Source of the DNA: Hahella sp. HNIBRBA332
GTDB lineage: Bacteria; Pseudomonadota; Gammaproteobacteria; Pseudomonadales; Oleiphilaceae
Reading direction: 5' to 3'
Length of the DNA stretch: 64,000 bases
Assembly: GCF_030719035.1 (NCBI RefSeq)
Contig: NZ_CP132203.1
Coordinates: forward strand, 496,001-560,000
Shown: positions 41,388 to 49,212 of the stretch, piece after piece
Numbering within the stretch: the first letter of the stretch is position 1
Layout: the number at the start of each line of letters is the position of its first letter
Translations under genes and position numbers: made by a program
The notes under the pieces: model-generated
Told to the model about the DNA's origin: nothing
What the model saw: the letters and a program-made list of their open reading frames with translations, nothing else
Database searches by the model: none

Positions 41388-42524
41388 TCATGGCGCCGGC
41401 AGATCTTCAGTGAAGCGGCGCATGAACGCTGTTTTGACATGCTCTGGCAGCTTGCCGTAACCGCTGTCCCGCCAGTCCTGCAGTAGCTGTATGTAGTCCT
41501 GATCGTCTTCGCGGCGGTATCCCGCAGCCATGGCGATGGATCTGGGCTTGAGGGCGGGCGCGGTGCTGTAGTCGGCGCCGGAAGGCGCATCGCGGTTCCA
41601 TAACATGTGAGATTCGCCCAGCTCGCCCTTGAACTGATAGAAGGCGTCGTCCGGCGGCAACGCCGTCAGCGTGTATTCGACTTCTATTTGTCCATGCGTC
41701 ACATCCATGCCGCCAAGAAAGGGGCGATCTGCGCCATAGATCAGATATTCCGCGTCATCCGGCGTCATCGCAGTGGCGGCGCGGCGCCTCTGTTCGGAGG
41801 GCGAATGGGGATACAACTCGTTGGATGACTTGGCGATGTCCAGCCTGATGCGGCCATCCTCCGGCAGCTCAAGATCCCGGTTCAGAATATAGGTGGTCAG
41901 ATAATCATGCTGCTGCAGGGTGATGGCGATAGGGCGTTGCTGGTCATTCAGCGCGATGGTGGCGGAGACGTACTGGTCCGGGCTGCGCCAATGACGGGTA
42001 TCGCCCAGCAGGTTCAGCATGATGGACTTCCAGCCCGGCATGCCCACCGGCAGCCCGGAATAAGCGAAAGTCAGGTTGTAGGTGAGAAAGGTCCAGGTCT
42101 TGGCGTCTTCCAGCCCGACATTGTCGTAGTCTACCCGGCCGTAGGCGACCTGCCGGCTGGCTTCGCCATCGCCATCGCCATCATAAAAAAAGCAGACGTC
42201 AGGATTGTAGGTGAATTTGTTGAGGGTTTCCGGGCTGACGTCCTCGCTGATCAGCACGCCGTGCTTGTCATACAGACGGCCGTTGGCGATGTAGTCGCGA
42301 TAAAAATCGATGAACAGCGTCTGTCCTTCCGCTGCGAAAAAGCGCGGCTTATAGCGCTCCAGCAACTCTCTTTCCGATGCAGAAGGCAGCGTGGTGCGTG
42401 GAGGATTGACGGAAAAATAGTCCAGAAAATCCGGCGTCATGGAAAGGCGCTCGGCGAAGGCCAGGCCTGGGGATAATGTGATACAGACAAAGACAAACCG
42501 CTTGATTGCCAACGTCGGCTTCAT
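41388..42524 (-). CDS. Secreted protein of unknown function
   Basis: A 378-aa exported protein with a clear signal peptide (cleavage near LAFA|ER). The mature part is rich in aromatic and acidic residues. It contains DGDGDGE (about residues 115-121), which resembles a calcium-binding loop, and a central WRSPDQYVSATIALND segment. I do not recognise a family; it shows no catalytic signature of the common hydrolases. The gene is convergent with the sphingomyelinase gene, with 13 bp between the stop codons, and could be an accessory exoprotein. GGGAG precedes the ATG. Confidence 0.65.
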   Translation of the reverse strand: MKPTLAIKRFVFVCITLSPGLAFAERLSMTPDFLDYFSVNPPRTTLPSASERELLERYKPRFFAAEGQTLFIDFYRDYIANGRLYDKHGVLISEDVSPETLNKFTYNPDVCFFYDGDGDGEASRQVAYGRVDYDNVGLEDAKTWTFLTYNLTFAYSGLPVGMPGWKSIMLNLLGDTRHWRSPDQYVSATIALNDQQRPIAITLQQHDYLTTYILNRDLELPEDGRIRLDIAKSSNELYPHSPSEQRRRAATAMTPDDAEYLIYGADRPFLGGMDVTHGQIEVEYTLTALPPDDAFYQFKGELGESHMLWNRDAPSGADYSTAPALKPRSIAMAAGYRREDDQDYIQLLQDWRDSGYGKLPEHVKTAFMRRFTEDLPAP

Positions 42525-42686
42525 GCTCAGCGAACTCCCTTAACGCAAAGGTCTACCTGACAAAACATTATGTTTTAACTAGGCGAACTATAAGGAAAAG
42601 TTTTGTGTGGCGCCACGGTTATAAGTGCACAGGGCGAAAGTAAGCGCCTACATGTGAACTCCAGCGCCTTCGGTTACTACATAGAC

Positions 42687-42705
42687 AAATGACCGTTGGT
42701 CATTT
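42687..42705. promoter_or_regulatory. TetR-type operator upstream of the molybdenum hydroxylase genes
   Basis: AAATGACC and GGTCATTT form a perfect 8-bp inverted repeat around a 3-base centre GTT, a form typical of TetR-family operators. It ends 44 bp before the start codon of the small subunit. No TetR gene is adjacent. Confidence 0.55.
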
Positions 42706-42749
42706 AGTCTTCGGACAACATAACAACAAAATGCGAACAGGGCGTCTTT

Positions 42750-43223
42750 ATGAAATTAACTGTGAACGGCGAACCAAGAGAGGTGGATGTGACGCCGGAT
42801 ACCCCACTGCTTTGGGTGATCCGCGATGAGCTGCAACTGACGGGAACCAAATTTGGCTGTGGCATGGGTTTGTGCGGCGCCTGCACCGTGCACCTGGATG
42901 GAGAGCCTATTCGCTCCTGTATTACACCGGCGATCGTGGCCCAGGAACGCAAGATCACCACCATCGAAGGCATAGGCGATCCAGAGCGTCCCCATCCTCT
43001 GCAACGCGCCTGGGTGGAGTTGAATACACCCCAGTGCGGTTACTGTCAGTCCGGGCAGCTCATGTCCGCCTGCGCCCTGCTGGCGAAAAATCCCCAGCCT
43101 TCCGATGCGGATATCGACAACGCCATGTCCGGCAACATCTGCCGTTGTGGAACCTATCCCCGCATCCGCGCCGCCATTCATCAAGCGGCGGCGCAACTAA
43201 ATCAGAACCCAAGTCAGAAATAG
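42750..43223 (+). CDS. 2Fe-2S small subunit of a molybdenum hydroxylase (IorA-like)
   Basis: A 157-aa iron-sulfur subunit of the xanthine dehydrogenase/isoquinoline oxidoreductase family. Plant-type 2Fe-2S ligands are C37, C42, C45 and C57 (CGMGLCGAC and SC). The second cluster uses CGYC and CRC in the C-terminal helical half. It passes electrons from the molybdenum centre of the large subunit, encoded 11 bp downstream. No FAD subunit is present in the operon, as in IorAB, so the electron acceptor is probably a cytochrome or quinone. Expression is probably under the operator at 42687. Confidence 0.92.
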   Translation: MKLTVNGEPREVDVTPDTPLLWVIRDELQLTGTKFGCGMGLCGACTVHLDGEPIRSCITPAIVAQERKITTIEGIGDPERPHPLQRAWVELNTPQCGYCQSGQLMSACALLAKNPQPSDADIDNAMSGNICRCGTYPRIRAAIHQAAAQLNQNPSQK

Positions 43224-43234
43224 AGGGAGGGGTT

Positions 43235-45433
43235 ATGGAGACCATTGCATTATCCCGCAGAGACCTGCTTCGGGCTTCCCTCAGCGCTGGCGGCGGACTG
43301 ATAGTCGCTTTGCAGTTGCCCGGCTGTGCATCGTTGCCGCAAGGGATGGAAGCGAATTCGCTGCGCCCCAACGCCTGGTTGGAGGTCACGCCGGACAACC
43401 GCGTTATTCTGACATTGGATCGGGTGGAAATGGGGCAGGGAACCTACACGGGAATGTGTACGCTGTTGGCGGAAGAGCTGGATGTGGATCCTGCCGCCAT
43501 AGAGGTGGTGTTTGCGCCGGTGGATTCCGCCTACGAACAACCTGATTTCGGTCTACAAATCACTGGCGGCAGCACTAGTTTGAGCAGCAACTGGGTGCGA
43601 TTGCGGGAGGCGGGGGCCATGGGGCGCGCCATGCTGGTCGCCGCCGCTGCGCAAGTCTGGAATGCGCCAGCGTCATCGATTATTACCGAGCATGGCGCCT
43701 GCCGGCTACGCGAAGGCGGCCCATCGCTGAGTTATGGCGAGCTGGCTGAGCTGGCGGCGCGGCAGCCCGCGCCAACCAACATTACCTTGAAATCGCCAGA
43801 GGATTACCGGTACATCGGCAAGTTCAATCAACGCCTGGACGCCTCCTTGAAAAGTTTTGGCCAAGCGGATTTCGGCATCGACGTGCAGCTGCCGGATATG
43901 CTGTATGCGGTGATGGCGCGGCCACCGGCGGCGGGAGGATCCGTGCGTGCGCTGGATGACCGGGAGGCGCGGAATATGCCCGGCGTGGCGGCGGTCATAC
44001 AGGTTCCCCGCGGCGTCGCCGTTGTGGCGGATAAATACTGGCGCGCCCGTCAGGCTCGGGACAAGTTGAAAATTGAATGGGATGCGGGCGAACTGGGGGC
44101 GCTGGATACTGCGTCTGTATTTGATCTTTACCGGCAAACGCTGGCGACGCAAAGCGGTGATACCGTCCGCAGCGAGGGCGATGTCGAGCGCGCATTGGCG
44201 TCAACCTCCGCAAGAGTGACGGGGGAGTACCGCGCTCCGTTTCTCGCTCACGCCACCATGGAGCCGCAAAATTGTACGGTCTGGTTTCGGGACGGGCGTT
44301 GCGACGTATGGGCGCCCACTCAGGGGCCTGATGTGGCGCGGGCGGTTGCCAGAAGAGAGTGTGGCTTATCCGCCGCCGATATTCATATTCGCACCACGTT
44401 TATCGGCGGCGGATTCGGGCGTCGTCTGAGTCAGGATTTCGTCGGAGAAGCCGTCTCCATCGCGCAGCACTTTGATCGTCCGGTGAAATTGATCTGGTCG
44501 CGAGAGGAAGACATTCAGCATGATTTATTTAGACCGGCGTCGCTGCACCGGCTGACGGCGGCGTTGTCGCCAGGGGGCGAAGCTCTCGCCTGGACTCATG
44601 ATATCGCCGCGCCACGGGTGATTGATCATTACGTCAGGGAAGCCGCGGGGGCGGTCGCGCCGACATGGGCGCCGCAAGCCATGGTGCGCATGGCGGCGGG
44701 CGTGGCGAAAATGGTCACGCCGGACCAAAGCGCCTATGAGGGCGCGGAGGACATTCCTTACGCCATTCCCCACATCCGCGTGCGCCATATGAAGGCGGAC
44801 GCAGGCGTTCCCATCAGCTATTGGCGCTCGGTCGGCCATTCTTTCAATGCCTTCGTGGTGGAGAGCTTTATTGATGAGCTGGCGCATCACGCCCGCCAGG
44901 ACCCGGTGGCCTATCGGGAGGGATTGTTGCGCGATCATCCACGACACTTGCGGGTATTGCGCGCGGCGGCGCAGAAGGCGGGTTGGAATGGGCCGCTGGC
45001 TTCCGGCAGAGCACACGGCGTAGCCTGCCATAAAAGCTTTGGAACCTATGTCGCACAGATAGCGGAAGTGTCTGTGGAAAGCGACGCCATCCGGGTGCAT
45101 CGGGTGGTGTGCGCCGTTGACTGCGGATTGGCGGTGAATCCTGATACGGTGATCGCACAAATGCAAGGCGGCGTCATTTTCGGCTTGACAGCGGCTCTGT
45201 ATGGGGAGATAACCCATACTCAGGGTGCGGTGAGACAGTCAAACTTTCACGATTATCCGGTATTGCGCATGAATGAAACCCCGATAATCGATGTGGTTCT
45301 GGTTGGTGGTGACGCCGCTCCCACCGGAGTAGGAGAGCCGGGAACGCCGCCCATAGCGCCGGCGGTGGCCAACGCCGTATTCAGGCTGACCGGACGACGC
45401 TTGCGCGACCTGCCGTTGCGGCTGAAAACATAA
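43235..45433 (+). CDS. Molybdopterin-binding large subunit (IorB-like), Tat-exported
   Basis: A 732-aa aldehyde oxidase/xanthine dehydrogenase-type large subunit. It begins with a twin-arginine signal (LSRRDLLRASLS, residues about 6-17) followed by a cysteine in LPGCASL. The molybdopterin-binding segments FIGGGFGRR and VGEPGTPPIAPAVANA are present; the latter carries the glutamate that acts as base in the family. The start is the ATG at 43235, preceded by GGGAGGGG; a much longer open frame upstream overlaps the small subunit and is not real. It works with the 2Fe-2S subunit in the periplasm. Substrate unknown: N-heterocycles or aldehydes are typical. Confidence 0.93.
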   Translation: METIALSRRDLLRASLSAGGGLIVALQLPGCASLPQGMEANSLRPNAWLEVTPDNRVILTLDRVEMGQGTYTGMCTLLAEELDVDPAAIEVVFAPVDSAYEQPDFGLQITGGSTSLSSNWVRLREAGAMGRAMLVAAAAQVWNAPASSIITEHGACRLREGGPSLSYGELAELAARQPAPTNITLKSPEDYRYIGKFNQRLDASLKSFGQADFGIDVQLPDMLYAVMARPPAAGGSVRALDDREARNMPGVAAVIQVPRGVAVVADKYWRARQARDKLKIEWDAGELGALDTASVFDLYRQTLATQSGDTVRSEGDVERALASTSARVTGEYRAPFLAHATMEPQNCTVWFRDGRCDVWAPTQGPDVARAVARRECGLSAADIHIRTTFIGGGFGRRLSQDFVGEAVSIAQHFDRPVKLIWSREEDIQHDLFRPASLHRLTAALSPGGEALAWTHDIAAPRVIDHYVREAAGAVAPTWAPQAMVRMAAGVAKMVTPDQSAYEGAEDIPYAIPHIRVRHMKADAGVPISYWRSVGHSFNAFVVESFIDELAHHARQDPVAYREGLLRDHPRHLRVLRAAAQKAGWNGPLASGRAHGVACHKSFGTYVAQIAEVSVESDAIRVHRVVCAVDCGLAVNPDTVIAQMQGGVIFGLTAALYGEITHTQGAVRQSNFHDYPVLRMNETPIIDVVLVGGDAAPTGVGEPGTPPIAPAVANAVFRLTGRRLRDLPLRLKT

Positions 45434-45458
45434 ATATAGCCGGGAGATTATAATAATT

Positions 45459-46049
45459 ATGGGATGGTTGGTGCTGGCCGCAGGACAGAGCCGCCGCTTC
45501 GGCGCGGACAAACTGACGGCTAAAATGAGAGACGGACGTGCGCTGCTTGCGCACAGTCTGGCGGCGTTGACGGCGACGGAGCAACCGGTGCTGGCGGTGG
45601 TCAGACCTGGACACAACGCCGTCACTGCATTGTTGGATCGCCTTGACGTCCCCTATACGGTTTGTCCCCACGCGGAGGCGGGTATGGGCGCCTCATTGGC
45701 ATGGGGAGTGTCGCAAGTACGGGACTGGATGTTTTGCGGCGTGGCGTTGGCGGATATGCCTTACATCCGCGCAGGCACGCTGGCCGCACTGCATGAGCGT
45801 GGAGAGGAGGAGCGCATCGTCGCGCCTTTCTATCACGAGCGGCAGGGACATCCGGTGATTTTCGGACGTCGCTTTTACCCGCAATTGATGGCTCTGGGCG
45901 GCGACGCCGGGGCGAAGTCGGTGTTGCAGCGTTATAGTGATGCGGTATTGCGTTTTGACGTGGAAGATCGCGGGGTGCTGTGTGATGTGGATACCCCGGA
46001 TGATATCCATGAAGCGCGACAGGAAGGTTTGGCGTATTCCTTGTCCTGA
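45459..46049 (+). CDS. MocA-like molybdenum cofactor cytidylyltransferase
   Basis: A 196-aa nucleotidyltransferase of the MobA/MocA group. The NTP-binding motif LAAGQSRRFGADKL lies at residues about 5-18, and VALADMPYI near residue 95 carries the metal-binding acidic residues. It starts 25 bp after the large hydroxylase subunit, the normal place for the gene that attaches CMP to molybdopterin for this enzyme class. The start at 45459 has no clear ribosome-binding site. It is convergent with the SDR gene. Confidence 0.85.
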   Translation: MGWLVLAAGQSRRFGADKLTAKMRDGRALLAHSLAALTATEQPVLAVVRPGHNAVTALLDRLDVPYTVCPHAEAGMGASLAWGVSQVRDWMFCGVALADMPYIRAGTLAALHERGEEERIVAPFYHERQGHPVIFGRRFYPQLMALGGDAGAKSVLQRYSDAVLRFDVEDRGVLCDVDTPDDIHEARQEGLAYSLS

Positions 46050-46068
46050 GGTTCTCTGTGGGAACCTG

Positions 46069-46091
46069 TGTCCCGCGCGTCGCGCGGGACA
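46069..46091. terminator. Hairpin pair between convergent genes
   Basis: TGTCCCGCG (46069-46077) pairs perfectly with CGCGGGACA (46083-46091). A second, smaller hairpin AGGTTC/GAACCT precedes it at 46049-46067. An A-run follows on the plus strand, so transcription from the right would be less clearly stopped. Confidence 0.5.
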
Positions 46092-46138
46092 TGAAAAAAT
46101 CATCTGACGGCAGCCGCCCGATCTTACTTACTTCTGGC

Positions 46139-46801
46139 TCACCAGGGCAGCAATTCCCCGTTTGAATGCCAGAACTTGCCTGAGTTTTCCAATGTCAGTT
46201 CGTCTATGCGCGCCGCCAATCCCTTCGCTGATACGTCAGGCGTGATATCACCGGAATGCCCGGTCATGTCCGTAATCACATAGCCCGGATGCAGCAACGC
46301 CACCGCCACGCCGCGACTTTTCAGATCCAACGCCAGAGACTTGCCAATGGCGTTAAGTCCCGCCTTGGACATACGATACCCGTAATAAGCGCCGGAGCTA
46401 TTGTCTTCAACAGATCCCATGCGGCTGGTGATCAGTCCAACCTTGGCGCCTTTATGCAAGTTTTCCAGCAACGCGCTGGTGACGCGCAGCGGGCCCAGGG
46501 TGTTGATTTCGAATTGCGCGCGCATGGTGTCCCAGTTGGGGCTGGGCAGCGTTTCATGATGCAACAGGCCGGCGTTGTTGATGAGAATATCGATGGTTTG
46601 TCCCGCCAGGGCCTGGCGAATCTGTTCCACGCATGCGTCCTGGCTGATGTCGATATCGGTCAAAACGGTCACGTTCAGTTGTTGTAACTCGTCGGAAGCG
46701 CGCCGGCAGATAGCGGTGACTTTATCGCCCCGTTGGCTGAAAAGACGCGCCAGTTCCAAACCGATGCCGCGATTGGCGCCGGTAATGACGACGTGAGCCA
46801 T
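46139..46801 (-). CDS. Short-chain dehydrogenase/reductase
   Basis: A 220-aa SDR of the classical type. The cofactor motif TGANRGIG is at residues 7-14, NNAG near 78, and the catalytic YxxxK is in GYRMSK. An ATG at 46801 with AGGAG six bases upstream sets the start; the frame extends upstream to 46858 without similarity. Substrate unknown; its small size and lack of a C-terminal extension resemble C-factor-like SDRs. The FMN reductase gene lies 84 bp upstream on the same strand. Confidence 0.88.
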   Translation of the reverse strand: MAHVVITGANRGIGLELARLFSQRGDKVTAICRRASDELQQLNVTVLTDIDISQDACVEQIRQALAGQTIDILINNAGLLHHETLPSPNWDTMRAQFEINTLGPLRVTSALLENLHKGAKVGLITSRMGSVEDNSSGAYYGYRMSKAGLNAIGKSLALDLKSRGVAVALLHPGYVITDMTGHSGDITPDVSAKGLAARIDELTLENSGKFWHSNGELLPW

Positions 46802-46884
46802 GTTGTGCTCCTTGTATCCTTGATGAATGGAGGGTTCCCCTGGGAGATGGGGACGCACTGCGAAGGATACAAGGCGCGATGGGG

Positions 46885-47454
46885 TTATTTGGCGGCGAAG
46901 CGGACCAGTCGTTCGCTGAGGCGTTGCACTCGTGAGGCGGCGGCTTCATCGGTGATGGCGCCTTCCGCGTCGATGACTTTGTTGGCCTGCCCCAGGGCCA
47001 CTTGCTCAGGCATCATCACGCAGCCAATACCGGATAAGATGGTTCTGACCATCGGCAAAGCGCGAATGCCGCCCAGCGCCCCGGGAGAGGCCGCCAGTAA
47101 CGCCACCCACTTGTCTTTGAACGCCGCCATGGAGGGCTCGCCTTCCAGCGGGCGCGACACCCAGTCGATCATGTTTTTCAGTACGCCGCTGATGCCGCCA
47201 TTGTATTCGGGAGAAGACAGAATGAATCCATCATGGGCCGCGAGGATCTGTTTGAGCTTGAGCGCGTTCTCCGGCAGGCCGGATGCGCTCTCTATGTCTC
47301 CGTCGTAAATGGGAAGAGGATAATCCGCCAGATCCAGAAAGGTCACCTCGGCGCCGGCGGCTTCCGCATAACGTCCGGCGGCCCGCGCCAGCTTCTTGTT
47401 GAGAGATTCTTTGCGCAAACTGCCAGCGAAGACCAGAATTTTGGGTTTACTCAC
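46885..47454 (-). CDS. NAD(P)H-dependent FMN reductase (chromate-reductase type)
   Basis: A 189-aa flavodoxin-fold reductase of the NADPH-dependent FMN reductase family (YieF/ChrR-like). The FMN phosphate loop GSLRKESLNKKLA is at residues 11-23 and the flavin-binding SPEYNGGISGVLKNMIDW near residue 80. It may reduce quinones, chromate or flavins and protect against oxidative stress. It is divergent from the DUF938 gene across a region with operator-like repeats, so its expression may be inducible. Confidence 0.9.
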   Translation of the reverse strand: MSKPKILVFAGSLRKESLNKKLARAAGRYAEAAGAEVTFLDLADYPLPIYDGDIESASGLPENALKLKQILAAHDGFILSSPEYNGGISGVLKNMIDWVSRPLEGEPSMAAFKDKWVALLAASPGALGGIRALPMVRTILSGIGCVMMPEQVALGQANKVIDAEGAITDEAAASRVQRLSERLVRFAAK

Positions 47455-47544
47455 ATTGACCTCCTTAGTTGAGTAGACTCTTCGAAGAATACCGACGCAG
47501 ACAGCTTCGCTCCACCTCTAAATTTTGTCGTCTGGCGTCAGGGA

Positions 47545-47573
47545 GTTTGATCGTATTGCGATAGGTTTGATCG
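47545..47573. repeat. Two GTTTGATCG direct repeats, 20-bp period
   Basis: GTTTGATCG occurs at 47545-47553 and 47565-47573, two helical turns apart, which is the usual arrangement for a regulator dimer contacting one DNA face. It lies in the divergent region between the FMN reductase and the DUF938 gene. Confidence 0.4.
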
Positions 47574-47597
47574 ATTTGTAATCGGAGAATGCGATTC

Positions 47598-47624
47598 AGA
47601 TATCCACACATCCTGTGGATATCT
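47598..47624. promoter_or_regulatory. Perfect 11-bp inverted repeat with DnaA-box-like arms
   Basis: AGATATCCACA and TGTGGATATCT flank a 5-base spacer. Each arm contains ATATCCACA, one mismatch from the DnaA box TTATCCACA, in inverted orientation. It may be a regulator operator or a DnaA-responsive site; no origin-like cluster of further boxes is visible around it. Confidence 0.4.
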
Positions 47625-47801
47625 CTTTGGAAAACGATGGGAGGCCTTTATTTCGTAGGGATTGCGGGGATTTTTGTAATTTATGATCAGTGTGTTTTTT
47701 AGGCTGACTGTTTGTCTCTTTTCTATCCAACGGCACAGGTTGCAATATCCGGGGGATTTGGAAATGATTCAACCCGGATAAAAAATTAAGGAGACCCTGT
47801 T

Positions 47802-48398
47802 GTGAAACCTGTCGCTGAAGCCTGTTTGCGGAATCAGGCCCCTATCGCCGAGGCGGTGCGGGAGCCGTTCGCCAATGTGAGAACGGTATTGGAAATCGGC
47901 GCCGGCACCGGGCAGCACGCGGTGTATATCGCTGAGCGCATGCCCCATCTGCAATGGCTGCCGACGGATCTGGCCGAGGCTTTGCCGGGGATCTGCGCCT
48001 GGGTGGAGGAGTCGGGGCTGGACAACCTTTTACCGCCCAAAGCGCTGGATGTGACAGTTGGCGATTGGGGGCTGACTGAAATCTTTGATGCGGCATACAC
48101 GTCGAACACTTTGCATTTTATTGGATGGACGCCTGTTGAGGCGTTGTTCGCCGGCGTCGCCAAGCGTCTACGCTCTGATTCTCCTTTTTGTGTCTATGGT
48201 CCTTTTAATGAAAACGGAGCGTTTACCAGCCCAGGCAATCAGGGCCTGGATGAGTGGGTGAAAACTCGCGATCCTGACGCTGGACTGAAAGATCTGGCGG
48301 ACATTGAGACGCTGGCGCTGCGCTCTGGCTTCAAGCTGGAGAGTCTCAAACGGTTGCCAGCGAACAATCTGTTGCTGGTGTTTCGCTTCGAAGGGTGA
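47802..48398 (+). CDS. DUF938 SAM-dependent methyltransferase
   Basis: A 198-aa protein of the DUF938 family, a class I methyltransferase group. The SAM motif LEIGAGTGQHAVYIAERMPHL is clear, and the family signatures TSNTLHFIGW and YGPFNENGAFTSPGN are both present. It starts with GTG 47802, which has AAGGAG eight bases upstream. The acceptor substrate is unknown. A hairpin at 48407 separates it from the convergent DUF4291 gene. Confidence 0.92.
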   Translation: MKPVAEACLRNQAPIAEAVREPFANVRTVLEIGAGTGQHAVYIAERMPHLQWLPTDLAEALPGICAWVEESGLDNLLPPKALDVTVGDWGLTEIFDAAYTSNTLHFIGWTPVEALFAGVAKRLRSDSPFCVYGPFNENGAFTSPGNQGLDEWVKTRDPDAGLKDLADIETLALRSGFKLESLKRLPANNLLLVFRFEG

Positions 48399-48406
48399 GG
48401 GGGCGG

Positions 48407-48433
48407 CGCTTGCGGCGGGAATGCCGGCAAGCG
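48407..48433. terminator. Hairpin between convergent genes
   Basis: CGCTTG...CAAGCG with an inner CGGC/GCCG stem, 10 pairs in total with one bulged G. It separates DUF938 (stop 48398) from DUF4291 (stop 48438). No T-run. Confidence 0.45.
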
Positions 48434-48437
48434 TAGC

Positions 48438-49091
48438 TCAGTCTGGCGAATCCAGCCGTAAGCGGGCGCTGACTGTGGCGTCGGAGGGAATAAATACCCG
48501 CTCCTGCGGCGTCATCAGCTCCGCGTAGCGTTCCGGGATAGCGTGAGCGCGTTGCTCAGCGATGAACTCTCTGAAGTCGATAACTTCCAGAATCTCCTCT
48601 TTGCCATAACGGGCGAGCATGTCTCCACGCAGTCCCAATTGAATGGCGCGGCGCTCGCACTTTGCCCCGTTCGGCGTATGATCCGGGTCCCATTGCAGAC
48701 GCACGTTGGAGCTTTGCACTGCTTCCTTCCAGGCTTCCTGAGTTGCGAATTCCTCAGGATTGTAGGAAGAGGGTACCGCCTGGCTCAGGATGTCTTCGAA
48801 GAACTGTCGGCGTATTCTCAGGCCCAGCACAACTTCCTGGCCTTCCTTCAAACCCCAGCCGCAACGATACATCATCCACAGGAAGTTGGGTTTAATCCAA
48901 CTCATGCGGGAATAACTGTATGCGCCGCCGAAACGGCCGTTCTTGATGGCGTACTCGCCGATTTCCGGTCGATAGGCCTGATAAACGATGAGCGTGTCTT
49001 GATCCTGATGCGCCAGAATATGTCTGCCGCTGGCGGGCCAGAGAGAGGTCTGTTCGAGGTAGGGGGTGGTTTTAATATCTTTGATTTTCAT
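48438..49091 (-). CDS. DUF4291 family protein
   Basis: A 217-aa protein of the DUF4291 family. Typical segments are TLIVYQAYRPEIGEYAIKNG near the N-terminus, the central RMSWIKPNFLWMMYRCGW, and QWDPDHTPNGAKCERRAIQLGLRG. The family is conserved in bacteria and fungi, and its function is not known to me. It is convergent with the DUF938 gene. The start at 49091 gives the usual N-terminus. Confidence 0.88.
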   Translation of the reverse strand: MKIKDIKTTPYLEQTSLWPASGRHILAHQDQDTLIVYQAYRPEIGEYAIKNGRFGGAYSYSRMSWIKPNFLWMMYRCGWGLKEGQEVVLGLRIRRQFFEDILSQAVPSSYNPEEFATQEAWKEAVQSSNVRLQWDPDHTPNGAKCERRAIQLGLRGDMLARYGKEEILEVIDFREFIAEQRAHAIPERYAELMTPQERVFIPSDATVSARLRLDSPD

Positions 49092-49167
49092 TATTCACTT
49101 CCTTAGTGATCTAGTTACTTCTCCTATTGCCGGGTTTAACCGGCGGTGAGAGCGCATAGGTTAACCG

Positions 49168-49203
49168 AAGCGAAGGCGCGCGCCAACTGCGGCGCCTTCG
49201 CTT
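49168..49203 (-). terminator. 12-bp hairpin after the wax ester synthase gene
   Basis: AAGCGAAGGCGC (49168-49179) and GCGCCTTCGCTT (49192-49203) are perfectly complementary. It lies 10 bp beyond the stop codon of the minus-strand synthase gene. No T-run follows on the minus strand, so a rho-independent function is uncertain, but the stem is exceptionally long. Confidence 0.6.
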
Positions 49204-49212
49204 GATCACGGC

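Larger units (their letters stand above)
47455..47801. other. Divergent intergenic region with several repeats
   Basis: A 347-bp AT-rich region between the FMN reductase (minus) and the DUF938 gene (plus). It holds two 9-bp direct repeats (47545, 47565), a long perfect palindrome (47598-47624) and a hairpin near the DUF938 start (TATCCGGG at 47746-47753 with CCCGGATA at 47773-47780). No coding frame is credible. Confidence 0.5.

Noticed and set aside
42872..43234. Long N-terminal extension of the molybdenum hydroxylase large subunit
   Set aside because: It overlaps the 2Fe-2S subunit and precedes the true start at 43235, which has GGGAGGGG and a twin-arginine signal.
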